Shown: positions 34,304 through 46,165, numbered from the stretch's first letter. The stretch is DNA of 64,000 bases from Xylaria sp. FL1777 (GCA_022578965.1 MU400513.1:372001-436000), one strand, 5' to 3'. Numbers and translations are program-made. The notes: generated by a model from the sequence alone, not told the origin.

Positions 34304-34675
34304 TTATGATAACGGTTCGTATGTGTTGTGCGCCTTTCGGTTTGAAAACAGGAAGTAGACGAACATGCCAACAATTGGGAATAGGAAAACAATAAGGCAC
34401 CAAATCAGCTTATTGGAAGCGGGACGGTTGGACTTCAGGACTTCCACTGTTATTGTTATTAGTACAGGTCGAATATGGTATGGGGATGCACCAAGTCCAG
34501 ACGCACCAAAGACGATCAGATCTAAAACTAGGACAATGAAGCCGATAACCCCACCTCCAGCTCCATAATGCCACGGGGCCGTGCTGGTGGTCATGGTTTC
34601 GTCGGAAAGGGGTGCCGCAAAGGCCCAGGCAGCCAGGCAGAGCTGGAGGAGAAGATAGTACACGTGATGAAGCAT
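34304..34675 (-). CDS. small PLDc_N-like membrane protein with signal peptide (103 aa)
   Basis: Exons 34675-34507 and 34446-34304. The ATG at 34675 starts a typical signal peptide (hydrophobic LLLQLCLAAWAFAAP). A transmembrane segment (GVIGFIVLVLDLIVF) follows, then the short conserved block EVLKSNRPxSxKLIW, then a second transmembrane segment (CLIVFLFPIVGMFVYFLF) and a short polar tail. This arrangement fits the N-terminal domain of phospholipase D/cardiolipin-synthase-type proteins (PLDc_N), here as a stand-alone protein without catalytic HKD motifs, so it is not expected to be an enzyme. The 60-nt intron (donor GTGCGT, branch TACTAAT) is inferred because its removal brings the membrane segment next to the conserved block. 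The intron itself is free of stops. Confidence 0.65.
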   Translation of the reverse strand: MLHHVYYLLLQLCLAAWAFAAPLSDETMTTSTAPWHYGAGGGVIGFIVLVLDLIVFGASGLGASPYHIRPVLITITVEVLKSNRPASNKLIWCLIVFLFPIVGMFVYFLFSNRKAHNTYEPLS

Positions 34676-35650
34676 TGTTTCGGGTTCGCTGGTTTGCAAC
34701 TAGATAAGGACTAGGTATGTGCTATGGTCTTGGACAGCAATTAAGGAGTTTTCAGATCAATTTTTCGTTCAAGTGAAGAATTCTAGAAAGAATAAGAAAG
34801 CGTGTAGATTAGGAGCAATGTGGTTGCCTAGATCTGACACCGGTGAATAAATGGTAAACATAAGCTCGGTTGTTTTCAGCTTCGAGATGATGTCATTGAC
34901 TACCTCCGCCTCGGGTACATACATGGAGGTACCTGGGTACTGATAACAGATAAACAACGGAAGCAATAAAGGTGGTCCCTCTGAGTGGCCAGATAGTAAC
35001 TAAATTGGGATGAAGAAGGAAGGAACTACCAGACTGCCAAGGAAGGAAGGAAGGGTCTAGTAGGGTGTGCACAGACCCACTCATACAGCTGACTCATCTA
35101 TCCCTCCAGCCACCGAACCTGTTTACTCAGCCACTTTCACCTGCCACAGTACTTTTGGCTGTAACCCCACAAACAGCGGGCACGGACCATTTCAGACCCG
35201 AGACCTAAAACAAAGACGAAACTGGAAAGAATACCTACGCCTACACCGACGTAGTATGGAAATCTACCTTAGCTTCGGGAAAACTGCATCAATTATGCTA
35301 CAGGCTGTGTTATGGTGAATGCATTTCATGATGGTCACTACCTAAGTAGTCGGTAGGTTCTGCCTCAGCCTGTCACCTCTGTACTCTAGCAAACACACAT
35401 GACCATTCTGTATTCTTACTAGTGCGCGGCATCTTTGATTATCGGCCCAAGATGGAAATGGGAATGGAAGTGTGAAGTGGGAGGAGACTGCATGATCTAG
35501 TGTAGGCCCAAATGAAACAGTGACTAGATTAGCCATAGACACGTCGCGTCACAGCCTGAACTCTGTAGTTGACTCCTCTTTACCATCGAACTGAAAAGCG
35601 GCATTCGACATTGTCAGAGACACCCGTCGGGTGTAAGGGAGATACATACC
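34676..35650. other. divergent intergenic region
   Basis: Upstream of both the PLDc_N-like gene (-) and the methyltransferase (+). It contains AAGGAAGG repeats at about 35018-35055. No further gene is visible. Confidence 0.5.
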
Positions 35651-35801
35651 ATGGCTTCAACTCCGGAGACACATCCCGGCGATAAACACGAGATCCCCAA
35701 ATATGAAGCCCACGAGTCGACGACGTCATTGAAGGAGCGGATCAAGAAACATTACGAGATTGCTTCTGACTACTACTATTCTCTCTGGTACGAGACTCTT
35801 G

Positions 35802-35836
<35 letters not shown>

Positions 35837-36796
35837 TGTGTCCCATCGCCTCTGAACCTTATCGCTGAGACGTCTCCGTACTAGGGGCCAGCACATTCAC
35901 CATGGCTATTTCAAATCGCCCACAGAGACCAAAGAGGAAGCCCAGGTCAATCTAATCAAGTACCTCCTGGATATCTCAAATCTGCCCCGGGGGACCAATG
36001 TCCTCGACGTCGGGTGCGGAATCGGCGGCACCTCGCGCTATCTGGCCAAGGAACACGCGTGCACAGTGACGGGCATTACCATCAGCGGACGCCAGGTCGA
36101 CATCGCAAAGAAACTAACCCGCGCCGAGACCTCGACCGACGGCGCCGATGCGTCCGCGGGCAACGCAGACGCGTACCCCTCGGGAGGCAATTGCCGCTTC
36201 GTCGAGCTCGACGCCGAGAAGATGCTAGAACACTTCTCCGCCGCCGGCGCCGCCGGCAGTAAGCCCGACGCGCGGTTCGACGCCGTCTGGATCTCGGAGG
36301 CCCTGTCGCACTTCCCCGACAAGCCCCTTTTCTTCCGCTCCGCGTCGGAATTGCTGGTGCCCGGCAAGTCCTCGCGACTCGTGATCGCCGACTGGTTCAA
36401 GGCGCCGCAACTCTCACCGGAACAGGAAAAGGAGGATATCCAGCCCATTGAGGACGGGATGTTACTCCCGCGGCTCTGCACCGTCGACGAATATGTCGAG
36501 ATGGCCCGGAATGCGGGGCTCGAAGTCCGCCAGGCCCCCATTGACATCAGTGGCGATGTCGCTAAGACTTGGTGCGTAGCGTTGCTTTTTTTACAACCCA
36601 TCCTGCCCTCTCGCCCCGGTTGCTAATTAGCATTAGGGATATTTCTTGGGGTTTGGTCTCGTCGCCGTCGCTCTGGCTGTTCGCTATTTCCCAGGGCCGA
36701 GACGGACTTGCATTCCTCCAGGCTTTCCGCGCGATGCGGCGAGGTTACGCCAATGGCACGTTTCGGTATGCCATCATGTGCTTGGAGAAACCATAG
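35651..36796 (+). CDS. SAM-dependent methyltransferase, gamma-tocopherol-MT-like (327 aa)
   Basis: Exons 35651-35787, 35885-36571 and 36637-36796 close in phase (984 nt). After the start the sequence runs YEIASDYYYSLW|GQHIHHGYF, typical of the tocopherol/sterol-type methyltransferase group. SAM motif I is VLDVGCGIGGTSRYLAK, followed by GITISGRQVDIA (motif post-I). An acidic FDAVWISEALSHFPD segment (motif II region) and LVIADWFKAP follow later. A low-complexity Ala/Gly/Asp insert separates two strands. It probably methylates a small lipid-soluble or prenyl-quinone-like or other metabolite in the cytosol; the substrate is not readable from sequence. It is single-domain, with no membrane segment. 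The first intron contains a (GAT)n microsatellite. Confidence 0.88.
35802..35836 (+). repeat. (TGA/GAT)n trinucleotide microsatellite in an intron
   Basis: About eleven consecutive ATG/GAT units inside the first intron (35788-35884) of the methyltransferase gene. If read through, it would encode polymethionine in the unspliced frame. It lies between donor GTACGA and the acceptor and may vary in length. Confidence 0.9.
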
Positions 36797-38187
36797 TGGT
36801 TCCTCTAGTCATCTTCAACGAACCGCTTCTAGGGTAAGCTGGTTATAAGTGCTGCTCTCTAATTCGATATAGAAATAGATACTATTTAAATGATTGACGA
36901 AAATTTTATACTCGTTTATATTCTTGGTACGGCTTCTCTCATCAGCATTAGACTTGGCTTATCAACCCTGGGCCAGGAGTAGTGTGCGAGCTGATAGTTG
37001 ACTACCGTGAGGAGATAAACCGCACAGCAGTTCATTGCAATTTACATTGGCTGGTGGCGTGTTGAGTGGCGTGCGACCCCAATCTTCGCTCCCGCCTCTC
37101 CCATCTTGATCTCTTGGAGTACTACGTCTGAAACGAAACGTAAATGCGTACGCCTTCCCAATCTCGGATACATCTATTAGTGAATTAATACCAGATTTCA
37201 TATTTAAAACGATGTGGCAACTGTGCTTCACTTGGACCCGATGCATCGCGAAGGAAGCGGGTGAATGATATGTCAATGTTGAGAATACGATCAGTGCTAC
37301 AAGTGGCTAATACTTCGATGATGAGACTTGGTCATAGAGGATGATTTAGGTAACTCTATTGTGCTTAGCTCGGACTTAACGATACTAGGAGACGACTTAG
37401 TAAATCTCGCAGTTCTTGGGCTGTTTCGATGAAGAGCTTTGATGCAGAACTAGCTGGAACACGAGGTAATCTAGGTAATCCATAGCGCTTACCTAGGATT
37501 CTTCGAACGAAAGCTCGGCAGCTACTCACTCCTATTAATGTTAAATCCATTTGATGTGAAGACATACCACATCTCTGATTTTACTAGTGCACATCGAATG
37601 CATCGGTTAAAGGTGGATTTATATCTTAATAACATTTCTACACGCTTTACTGGAAGATCGATTTCAGCTTCATCACCTAATTCCAGCTCTATAAGGTATA
37701 AGTAAATTGTAGGTTCTGTACAACAACTACAGTGCACAATAAGTTGGAGACTAGTACGATATTCAATAATATAGAAGAGATAATATTAGCATCACTACAT
37801 TCTTTGTCGACAGAGACATAGAAGTAGAAGAATCCGCTTTATGAAAAAGAGAAAAAAAGTAGAAAGTTGTGAACGTTTAATAATTTATATGGATTTACCC
37901 CTTTTATTCTTTCTACGGTGTTTTAGTAGAGCCAGGGGTTACCGACAGTGAAACAGGCCACAAAAAGTTATACAAGGAAGAAGCACTTAGAAAAGGTAGA
38001 ACTGGTAGAGTTGCCAAGCTTGTCTAATGAACTAGGAGAGGTTTTGTACTGGGAATCTAACATACAAACGGTTGATATATATATACTCCCCTCGCGAGTA
38101 ATGGATATTTTTTCCCAGCTACGGGATGACAAGACTAAGCGAAGCTAAGCTACCATCTCCTACTCACCACCCCTTTATTTGCTTTCC
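36797..38187. other. intergenic, AT-rich, no clear gene
   Basis: Convergent region between the methyltransferase (+) and the dehydrogenase (-). Two adjacent minus-strand open frames (37365-37565 and 37522-37737) have no recognisable domain and may be remains of a gene. 37790-38150 is AT-rich. Confidence 0.4.
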
Positions 38188-39528
38188 TTACCTAGCACCC
38201 GTGTTCAGCGGGCTCTTGGGGTCGAAGACGTCGGTCGCGATGAGGTCAGGATATTTGATATCTCCCTGCTTCAGCGCCTCCTCCATGACCTCCATGATGA
38301 CGATGCTTTCGGAGAGCGGCAGCGTCGAGCTCTCCTTCTTGCCGTCCCGCAGACACCGGGCGACCTCGTCGGCCTCCCAGAACATGCCCATGCCGAAGCG
38401 GCGCTCCTTGTCCACGGGGATGGGGCAGTCGACGACCTCGATCTTGCCGTCGCCGTCCTTCTTCACGATCCGGTATTGCGTCGGCCGGTACGCGGGGCCC
38501 ATGACCTGGATCTCGCCGAGCGCGCCCTGGATCTTGATGGCGGGCCCGCCGCTGTTCTTGCCGTCCGTGTTCGTGGCGATGCGCAGCGACGTCATGGCGA
38601 CGCCCATGGTCTTGTGGCCTGGGAATTGCACGATGACGCTCGTCGACTCGTCCGCGCCGGTCTTGTATTGCTGGATCGCGGCCAGGGTTTTGGGGACCTC
38701 CTTCTCTGCCTCGGGCTGTAGATGGTACAGGATTTGGAATAGCCATGTTAGAGAGTAGATGCCTAAGTCTAGCAATGCGCCGCCCGCGAGATCAAGGTTG
38801 ACCATGCGGTGCTCATCGGCGAAGGTCAGAGAACCATCCGCACCATCGTTGCCGAGGGAGTTATCGGCTATAGTAATGCGATCAGTACAGAGTCTCGATA
38901 ATTATATTAAGGCTCCAGGAAAATAAAACATGGTTCATATCACATGAGGGCCACTCACCAATGACTCTGTAAACGGTACCAATGGCACCCGACTTGACCA
39001 ACTCCCTGATCTTAATGCTAAGAGGGAAATATCTCGTCCACACAGCCTCCATCAAGAAGAGATTCTTCTCCCTGGCGGTCTCGACGAGCTTCTTAGCCTG
39101 CGACGCATTGACGGTGAAGGCCTTCTCGCACAGCACGTTCTTGCCAGCCAGCAGGGCCAGCATGGTGTTCTGGAAATGGTGGCTGTGGGGGGTGGCGACG
39201 TAGACGCAGTCCACGTCGGGGTCGTTGACGAGCTCGTCGTACGACCCGTACAGCTTGACGCCTTCGGGCGCCAGGTTCACCTTCTCGAGGAAGCCGGCGG
39301 CGCTGTCCTTGGAGCGCGACGACGCCACGGCCACGACCTTGTGCGCGACATCGGTGACATCGCGGGTCGCGGGGTTGCAGAGGAGGTCTCTGACGAACAC
39401 TGCAGACGGCGCAATTCTGTGAGCGATTGTGATCCTCTCGTAATATTTTCTCATGTCTGTAACTCACTCTGAGCGATGAACCCCGTGGCTAAGATGCCCC
39501 ACCGGACGGTATGTGGTGATTGCGCCAT
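38188..39528 (-). CDS. Gfo/Idh/MocA-family dehydrogenase, dihydrodiol/xylose dehydrogenase-like (393 aa)
   Basis: Exons 39528-39468, 39399-38959 and 38867-38188 join in phase (1182 nt). The N-terminus VRWGILATGFIAQ is the Rossmann entry (G-x-L-x-T-G-x-I), interrupted by the first intron. Next come VVAVASSRS, then DVDCVYVATPHSHHFQNTMLAL, and the family signature VLCEKAFTVNASQA carrying the conserved Lys. MEAVWTRYFP follows, and LLDLGIYSLTWLF later, also typical of dimeric dihydrodiol dehydrogenase and NADP-dependent D-xylose dehydrogenase. The C-terminal half is the alpha/beta substrate domain. It likely oxidises a sugar or cyclic diol with NAD(P)+ in the cytosol. The last 200 codons are GC-rich and strongly biased. 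Confidence 0.9.
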
Positions 39529-40929
39529 TGTGAATTTCCTGGATGTGAATCGACGCAATTGGTTTCAAATTTTACGTGCAGGAGTATTCAGGTGGTACAA
39601 GTTCAACTCGTCGGCAGAAAGGTGGTGCCATAAAGGTCTGAATCCTGCTGGTCTGGTTATACATACAATCAATAAGAAGGCGGGGTAGATGCTATCTCCA
39701 TTCTCCATACATATGAAGGTATGTTTACTAATTGCCTTGGTGTTCGGTAGATATTTAGTACGGACCCAGAACCTTATTATCCATCGAGACTACTACTAGC
39801 GGGACAAATTGGCCGTGAGACTTGTCAGAGAAACCGCTTTGTCTCTAGAAAACTTACTGTTTAGAGACCAACTGATCTAACCTTGAGTCGTGTTTAAGAG
39901 TCATGCTTAGTAATCTTTCAGTAAAACCGAAAGGACCCCACGCCCATTGTTCGGTTTTTTTTTCCCGCAGTCTATCGGTAGCTTCAAAGAGTTAAGTCTT
40001 ATACTTTTGAGTCGTCACCCCGCCTCAGCTACGGAATTTGTGATGAGGACAGAATGAGGGGTTCGAAGTATGGGAATGTGGGATGTCGTGGGTCAGGAAC
40101 ATCCTCTTTTGCTTGGCAATACCTCCTCGTCCACCCCCCTGCAGCAGCTATGCATAAACCAGATCCCATGTCTTGGCACCTCATGATTTGAGGTGGCTAT
40201 TAGGATGAAACGACTACACGAAATAGGCAGAGAGTAACGTCTCTTCATGGCTGCAGTCGAGTGAGCTGATATGCCCGGTATCGGCAGCGCTCTACCACGC
40301 CAATATTCCCACCACGGCACAGCTTTAGGCAGGTGTAGTTGAGATAAGCAAGTTGACACATTGTGATCGAATTACAACAGACCGGGGGGGCTTGGGGGAG
40401 CACGGATCTCTCCGTTTGGAGGGGTTCTGCGAGCCGACGGCACAGATGGTCGCGACGCATACTAGGTATACATGTAAGGAAGTATCAGAAGCCGTGATCT
40501 TAACCCAAGGGAGGGGATCCCAAAGTGGGCGGGTTCCATTTGCGTACATGTAAAGTCAGCTAGGCCGGCCAAAGAGTTGAAATTTATAACTCTTAGTTAA
40601 AGGTGATCTTGGTAACTTGGGAGTATCAGAACTCATCAAAGTACATATACAACCTTGAAATCCTTGGCCAATTGGAAGCGACATAATTACATGTACGTGT
40701 ACGGGTAGCCATTCATTTGTTGTATAAATATCATTATATGAATAATTTTCGATTATGCTATATGCTCTTTAGTGCATTTTATCAATTGCAGCAAGGACCT
40801 CTACTTTTGTATGTGTCAAAGATTATGGTGACACCATGGTCCCGATGATCACTCTCATCATGATCAAGATGTAGCCGTACTGAGCTTTTATCACTTCATC
40901 TCATTACGAATAACACCAAGACCTCTAAC
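39529..40929. other. intergenic, divergent promoters
   Basis: Between the dehydrogenase (-) and the aldo-keto reductase (+). An open frame at 40093-40359 and neighbours show no motif. No gene supported. Confidence 0.5.
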
Positions 40930-41869
40930 ATGGCCATGCCAAGACTTTTATATGGTACGGCGTGGAAGAAAGAAGCCACGGGCGACCTGGTCTTCAAGGC
41001 GCTGAAAGCAGGTTTTCGAGGCGTTGATACGGCGGCTCAACCTCGTCACTATAACGAGACCCTAGTTGGCGCTGGCATCAAAGAGGCCATCTCCAAGGGC
41101 ATCGTGAAACGAGAAGACCTTTTCGTGTGTAACCTATCTCTCCCCTGCGTGGTCCGATCTAGGAGAGGGGCTAATATCCTTCCAGATCCAGACCAAGTTC
41201 ACGCCCGTCGGCGGACAGGACCTACACAATATGCCTTACGATCCAAAGGCGCCCCTGGATGAGCAGGTGCACGCCTCTGTGGCCTCATCCCTTGCGCATT
41301 TCACATTCGACGACTCGGTTAGTGCCTATGTTGACAGTCTTGTGTTGCACTCGCCACCATCTCGTCATTTCTCAGACCTGCTCAAGGTCTGGAAGGCCTT
41401 GGAGACCTATGTACCACATCGCATCAAGCAGCTTGGGATCTCCAATACAGACCTACATGTAGTTCGTGAACTTTGCACCAGCCCAGACGTGAGCATCCGT
41501 CCAGCAGTGGTGCAGAATCGTTTCTACCCCGCGACGCAATGGGAGGTCGATCTGCGAGCATACTGTCGCACTCAGCGCATCGTGTTCCAGACATTCTGGA
41601 CCTTGAGTGGGAACCCTGAACTGCTGCGCAGTGCCCCCGTGCGGAAACTGGCCGAGAGTGCCACTGTCAGCGCACCAGTCGCCCTGTACGCCCTCGTGCT
41701 AGGTCTAGAGGGAACCACCATACTAGATGGTACCCAGAGCGAGGCGCATATGGCCGAGGACCTTAAGGTGAGCGAGATTGTGGATGGTTTCGCACAGAGC
41801 GAGCATGGTCGAGCTAGCTGGGTGGCTTATCTCGACGAGTTCAAGGCCATGATCGGAGAATCGGAGTAG
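40930..41869 (+). CDS. aldo-keto reductase (292 aa)
   Basis: Exons 40930-41124 and 41186-41869 are joined at a GTGTGT...TTCCAG intron. The catalytic tetrad is visible: Asp in GVDTAAQ, Tyr in RHYNET, Lys in QTKFTP (created right after the splice) and His in LVLHSPPS. IKQLGISNT and RPAVVQNRFYP are the usual strands of the (beta/alpha)8 barrel, and WALL-like TFWTLSGNPEL follows. The C-terminal NADPH-binding loop is shorter than in xylose reductases and ends without the usual K-x-R-x-x-N motif, so the substrate class is unclear (fungal 2,5-diketo-gluconate-reductase-like). It reduces carbonyls with NADPH. It stands about 1.4 kb from the divergently read Gfo/Idh/MocA gene. Confidence 0.88.
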
Positions 41870-43622
41870 CTATCTCCAGTACTATGCATAATGAGACGCG
41901 GTGATGTGAGATTGAGAGTCGTACAAACATGTAATAGGCTGTAATCGAGGAAGTGTCTTACAAAGGCTCCCTCTTGTAGGCATTGTCCTGCGATTAATAC
42001 CTAAAGTACCAGTACCTACCTGCATACCTCTAATACCGAATACTCGGATTTAAGCTAATTTTAGAATTTTATATGTCAGATTGTTAGTAGCGGGGTTTCT
42101 CTGATGCTTCGCTTTCTTTGGTTTTTTCCCATTAATTATCTCGTCATAGACTCTCACCTCATATGTTTTCAGGCGACAGTATTCGTGCTGTCTTCAAGTA
42201 CTTACTTAGTACCTACCGGTACCTATGCTATCTACTACTGCGTGCGTAAGTATCTGGGAAGGGAGGCATTGACGATATGCGGTGGCACGTCAAAGATCCA
42301 CCTCCACAAAAAAAAAAAAGGTCCGCCCCATCAAACCCGACCTCCACAATCCAGTGGGCGACCGAACGTAATCGGCCCCCCTCGCACATACATGTAAATC
42401 CAATAATAGGCAGCATACCACAGGGATCGCACTGACAGGTGCTCGAGAGCATCTACTCGGACGGCGCTCGAACATCTTGCGTCCTAGCACAGCGGTGTGT
42501 CTCGTTGCTAGAACGACACCCGCCAGCCAAGCCGCCAAGACACCGACCCCAGCGCAGGCCCGCGAGACTACACTGGACTCTACTGCGTACGCTATCCAGT
42601 AGAGACTGGGAGTAAAAAGACCCAAGTCAATCCCGGGCTCCTGGGACAGGACGTTCTGAAGGTGTGGTTGCGCGACCGCTATCTGAGACGACGCGCGGAC
42701 TGGCGCCGGCGGCTCGGCGAATAGGAGCCACTGCTCCTGGGCTGATCTGACGACGCAAGCGAGCACGCTCGACGTCCATTGAAACCTGCGATTTTGGACC
42801 TGTGGTGTTGCCCACCTCTGCCCACTAAGCAGCTGCCGGTATCTGTGGCTAGTTGCTAGTCCAACAAGTCGTTCGATCAAGCTAGGTATTGCATGCGCAA
42901 ATTGGCACACGGGCTATTTTTATTTTAAAGAAAATACCCTGGGCTTCAGTCTAGTTGCTGTTGTTGTTTCCTATCCTGGTAAGAAAAATATTACTATCAG
43001 ATTTATACTATTGGTCCTAGACTCGGGAGGAGGACTCGAAGGAGATAGACGGGGTATACCAATTTTGCTACCTATTTCATCTTCTGCCTTGGTGATACGA
43101 GACGGGACGACCTGTTTGAAAAATTCCCAATCTTATACGAGGAGAGCACGGGCTTCACGAGAGATCGACAGAAAACCAACCTTATCTCGACTACAACAAC
43201 AAAACGCCGTAACTGCTGTTGTCTCTACGTGTTCCCCCTATCTACCAGTAAGAGGTGTACAAGTCAGATTCTGACGCCTGCTAGAGGTGACACAGTTTCA
43301 GAGGCACATTCGCAAAAAAAAACCAAAAAACCACAGGTTTCCGCACCTGTGCCGCAGCCAGCCCGTGCTGGTCTGGTAAGCAAAGCGAGGAGGGGTCGTG
43401 CGAGGTAAGCAAAACTCGGTGTGAGCGTCAGAGGTCGCATCTAGCGTAGGTACGTGGCCGCAAAGAACCGGGTTTCTAAGCGAACAGACCGCGTGGGGAG
43501 GACCCATATCCCGAAGGAAGGATCCAGTTCGTCGTCGGTTCTTCTCGCTAGACCAGGGAAAAAACCGTACGACGGACGGACAGACAGACAGCCGGCACGA
43601 CACACTCCCACACGTAGAGGAC
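41870..43622. other. intergenic, promoter of TRM9
   Basis: No gene supported; the 206-codon minus-strand frame at 42290-42910 lacks any motif. 42307-42319 is an A-run, and CTACCTACC/TACCGGTACC motifs occur at about 42005-42025 and 42205-42225. Confidence 0.5.
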
Positions 43623-44456
43623 ATGTCGTGCCCCACAGGTTCGCGTGGTAGTGGTGGCACGGATAGGGCCGATGCGAAGGCAGCGCCGTCGCCCTCGTCC
43701 ACGCCCACGCCCACCGCACGAGTATCAAGCTCTGTCCGCGACGCTGCGGCGCAGTCCCCCGAGACGTACGAGGCGGAGCACGTGCACAGCGTGTATGAGT
43801 CGATCGCGGGTCACTTCAGCTCGACGCGGTACAAGCCGTGGCCGTTCATCGCATCGTTCCTGCGCGAGCGCGTGGCGCCGGGGGCCGTGGGCCTCGACGT
43901 CGGCTGCGGCAACGGCAAGTACCTAGGCGTGCGCGAGGGCGGTGACGTGCACATCATAGGGTCGGACCGGAGCCCGTCGCTCGTGGGCATCGCGCGCGGC
44001 CGCGGCTTCGACGTCGCCGTCGCCGACGGCCTCGCCCTGCCCTTCCGCCCCGGCTGCGCCGACTTCGTGCTCTGCATCGCCGTCATCCACCACATGTCGA
44101 CGCGCGAAAGGCGCGTCGATGCGTTGCGCGGGCTGCTCGCGTGCCTGAGGCGCGAGGGCGGCCAGGCGCTCGTGTACGTGTGGGCGCTGGAGCAGAGCTC
44201 GAGCCGGAGGGGCTGGGATGCGAATTCGGAGCAGGATCAGCTCGTGCCCTGGGTCATCAAGGCCAACCAGAACAAGAAGGACAAGGAGAGCGCCGGCGGG
44301 GACGGCGTGGACGCGACGTATGAGCGCTTCTACCACCTATACCGTGAGGGCGAGCTCGAGGAGGACATGCGCGCGGCCGGGGGCAGGGTCGTAGAAAGCG
44401 GGTATGAGAGGGATAATTGGTGGGTGATAGGGGGTCACAGGGAGGAGACGTCGTAG
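43623..44456 (+). CDS. TRM9: TRM9: tRNA (carboxymethyluridine34-5-O)-methyltransferase (277 aa)
   Basis: A single exon with strong GC bias. After a Ser/Pro/Thr-rich N-terminal extension of about 45 residues, the sequence follows the Trm9/ALKBH8 pattern closely: HVHSVYESIAxHFSSTRYKPWP, SAM motif I GLDVGCGNGKYLG, IGSDRSPSLV, then IAVIHHMSTRERRVDALR and QALVYVWALEQSSSRRGW. The terminal YHLYREGELEEDMRAAG and SGYERDNWWVI blocks are the family's C-terminal signature. Known role: with Trm112 it completes the mcm5U34 modification of tRNA-Arg and tRNA-Glu wobble bases in the cytosol. The middle insertion is shorter than in yeast, while total length is nearly the same (279 in yeast). Confidence 0.95.
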   Translation: MSCPTGSRGSGGTDRADAKAAPSPSSTPTPTARVSSSVRDAAAQSPETYEAEHVHSVYESIAGHFSSTRYKPWPFIASFLRERVAPGAVGLDVGCGNGKYLGVREGGDVHIIGSDRSPSLVGIARGRGFDVAVADGLALPFRPGCADFVLCIAVIHHMSTRERRVDALRGLLACLRREGGQALVYVWALEQSSSRRGWDANSEQDQLVPWVIKANQNKKDKESAGGDGVDATYERFYHLYREGELEEDMRAAGGRVVESGYERDNWWVIGGHREETS

Positions 44457-46165
44457 TATAGTCTACGACGTCGGATTCGTGACTGGGGCCAAGAAGGATG
44501 GATAGTGTCTACGACCAGGGCAGGCATTGTAACAACATGCGTGGTAGATCTCCCAGATCTTACATGCGCAGGTTTTTAGGCAGTCACACTGGCAAATTAA
44601 CTAAAATAGAAAAGACGCAAACAAATCACGAGGGGACCAAAAAAAAGGGGGAGAGCCTCGAGAGGAACAAGCGCAATTGAGTCGGCCAATGTTTGCTTGA
44701 CTTCTCATATTAATGTACATACATACTTTCATCTCCTTCCCTTTTTCTCATTCATTCGCTTTGTTCTGCGTTGCGTTCTTTAATGACACACCCCCTCCCT
44801 CCCATCACATAATAAAAAAAGTAAAATAACCAAAAACACTTTCCCAACCACAATCATTACGCTTAAGCAAGAGACGCCTCAGAATCTATGGCAAAGATAA
44901 AATCCCGGGAAATCATCAAATAGAGGGGTGGAGGTGAGAAAAATAAAATAAAATAGCAGAGCAAAAAGAAAAGAAAAAACCACCAAACGGACAGCAGAGC
45001 GAGCCAAGCAAAGATCTTAACCCAAAACTCGCTTCTGTGGTTTTCCCCAATAATTTCACTCAGAAATTTTTTTTTGGTTTTCTCTCCGGAATCCCTGAAA
45101 TGTGATGCGATGTGATGATGTGATGTAAGGAGGGTAGGTAGAACAAAACAACCACATTGCCGGGCTTTCCTTTCGATGCCTGATGACGCCTAAGGGAAAC
45201 GAAAAAAAAAAAAAAAGGAAGACAAGAAAACAAAAAACAAATCAAGCCACCCCCTTGTCCTCAGCTCCCTGCATGGGCCCCCCCAATCCAAAGTTTCCCC
45301 TCCCAACTACCGACCCGCCCCCTGGACTCCTGAATTTAGAAAGAGAGAGAGAGCAAAAAAAAAAAATAGGGTCAAAAATCGAATTATGTAATGACTTGGT
45401 TTCTGTTGCTTTTTCCTGTTTTTTGTTTCCCCCCTCCTGGGATTCTGTCGTTGAAATATCTGCAGGCTGCGTATCTTCGTCGTGTGAATGGACGGGGTGT
45501 GGAGAGGTAGACTCGCAAAAAGGACCTGAAACAAGGATCGAAGTCGAGAAAAAAACAAGAATTTGCAAAGCATAGCCTGAAAACGAGGAAACGCGAAACT
45601 TCGTTCCCCCCCGTCTTCTTCTGTAAGGGTATGGTGTGCGCGCGAAATGGGCGGGTTTCACTTTCTTTCTCTGCTCCATTTCTTCCCTTAGTGAGGTGGC
45701 CTCGTGGTGTAGTTCTCTTGCATGTTTCTCGTTTTTTTTTCTCCCCCGTATCCAAACGTCGATAGTTGATGGTGATAGTGGTGTGATAATGATGCCAAGT
45801 GTAGTAGTAGTAGAATGCGTACTCCGGTCCGATGCAGAATTCCAAGCTCCTCGTGTGTTTCGTTGTCCTCGTAGTTATCCCAATCTCAGAGAACACGCCG
45901 AACCGGGCGGTGCCCGCGAGTTTAACGCCATAATGTGATGTGCGAAATGTGTCGGTTGTCTTTAGGGCGAGGAATAAAGGTGAAGTGTATACCGGTGCTG
46001 TTGTTGTATGATACGGTGCATGATTCCTCGATCCTGTTTTTTTTTTCCCGGTCTCGTGAACGCCTCCAAATTCCAAATCATCCTCGCCTTTATTGTGGTC
46101 TAGTGTTTTCCTCGTCTTCCTGTACCCGAATCTTTACAATGCAAGGTTCTAACCCGGTTAAACGC
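44457..46165. other. convergent intergenic region with long A/T runs
   Basis: 3' sides of TRM9 (+) and the Myb-type gene (-). It contains A-runs (about 45200-45214 and 45355-45367), a T-run at 45068-45076 and (TGTGATG)n-like short repeats at about 45100-45126. Long open frames on both strands (for example 45384-46076) look like chance frames across 3' UTRs. Confidence 0.5.

Noticed and set aside
37365..37737. Two adjacent minus-strand frames as a possible gene relic
   Set aside because: No domain recognised and no splice solution joining them, so not listed as a gene or pseudogene.
42290..42910. 206-codon open frame (-)
   Set aside because: No recognisable motif; ends in an A-run and lies in the promoter region of TRM9.
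45384..46076. 230-codon open frame (-) between TRM9 and the Myb-type gene
   Set aside because: Runs through T/A-homopolymer-rich 3' UTR-like sequence; no domain.
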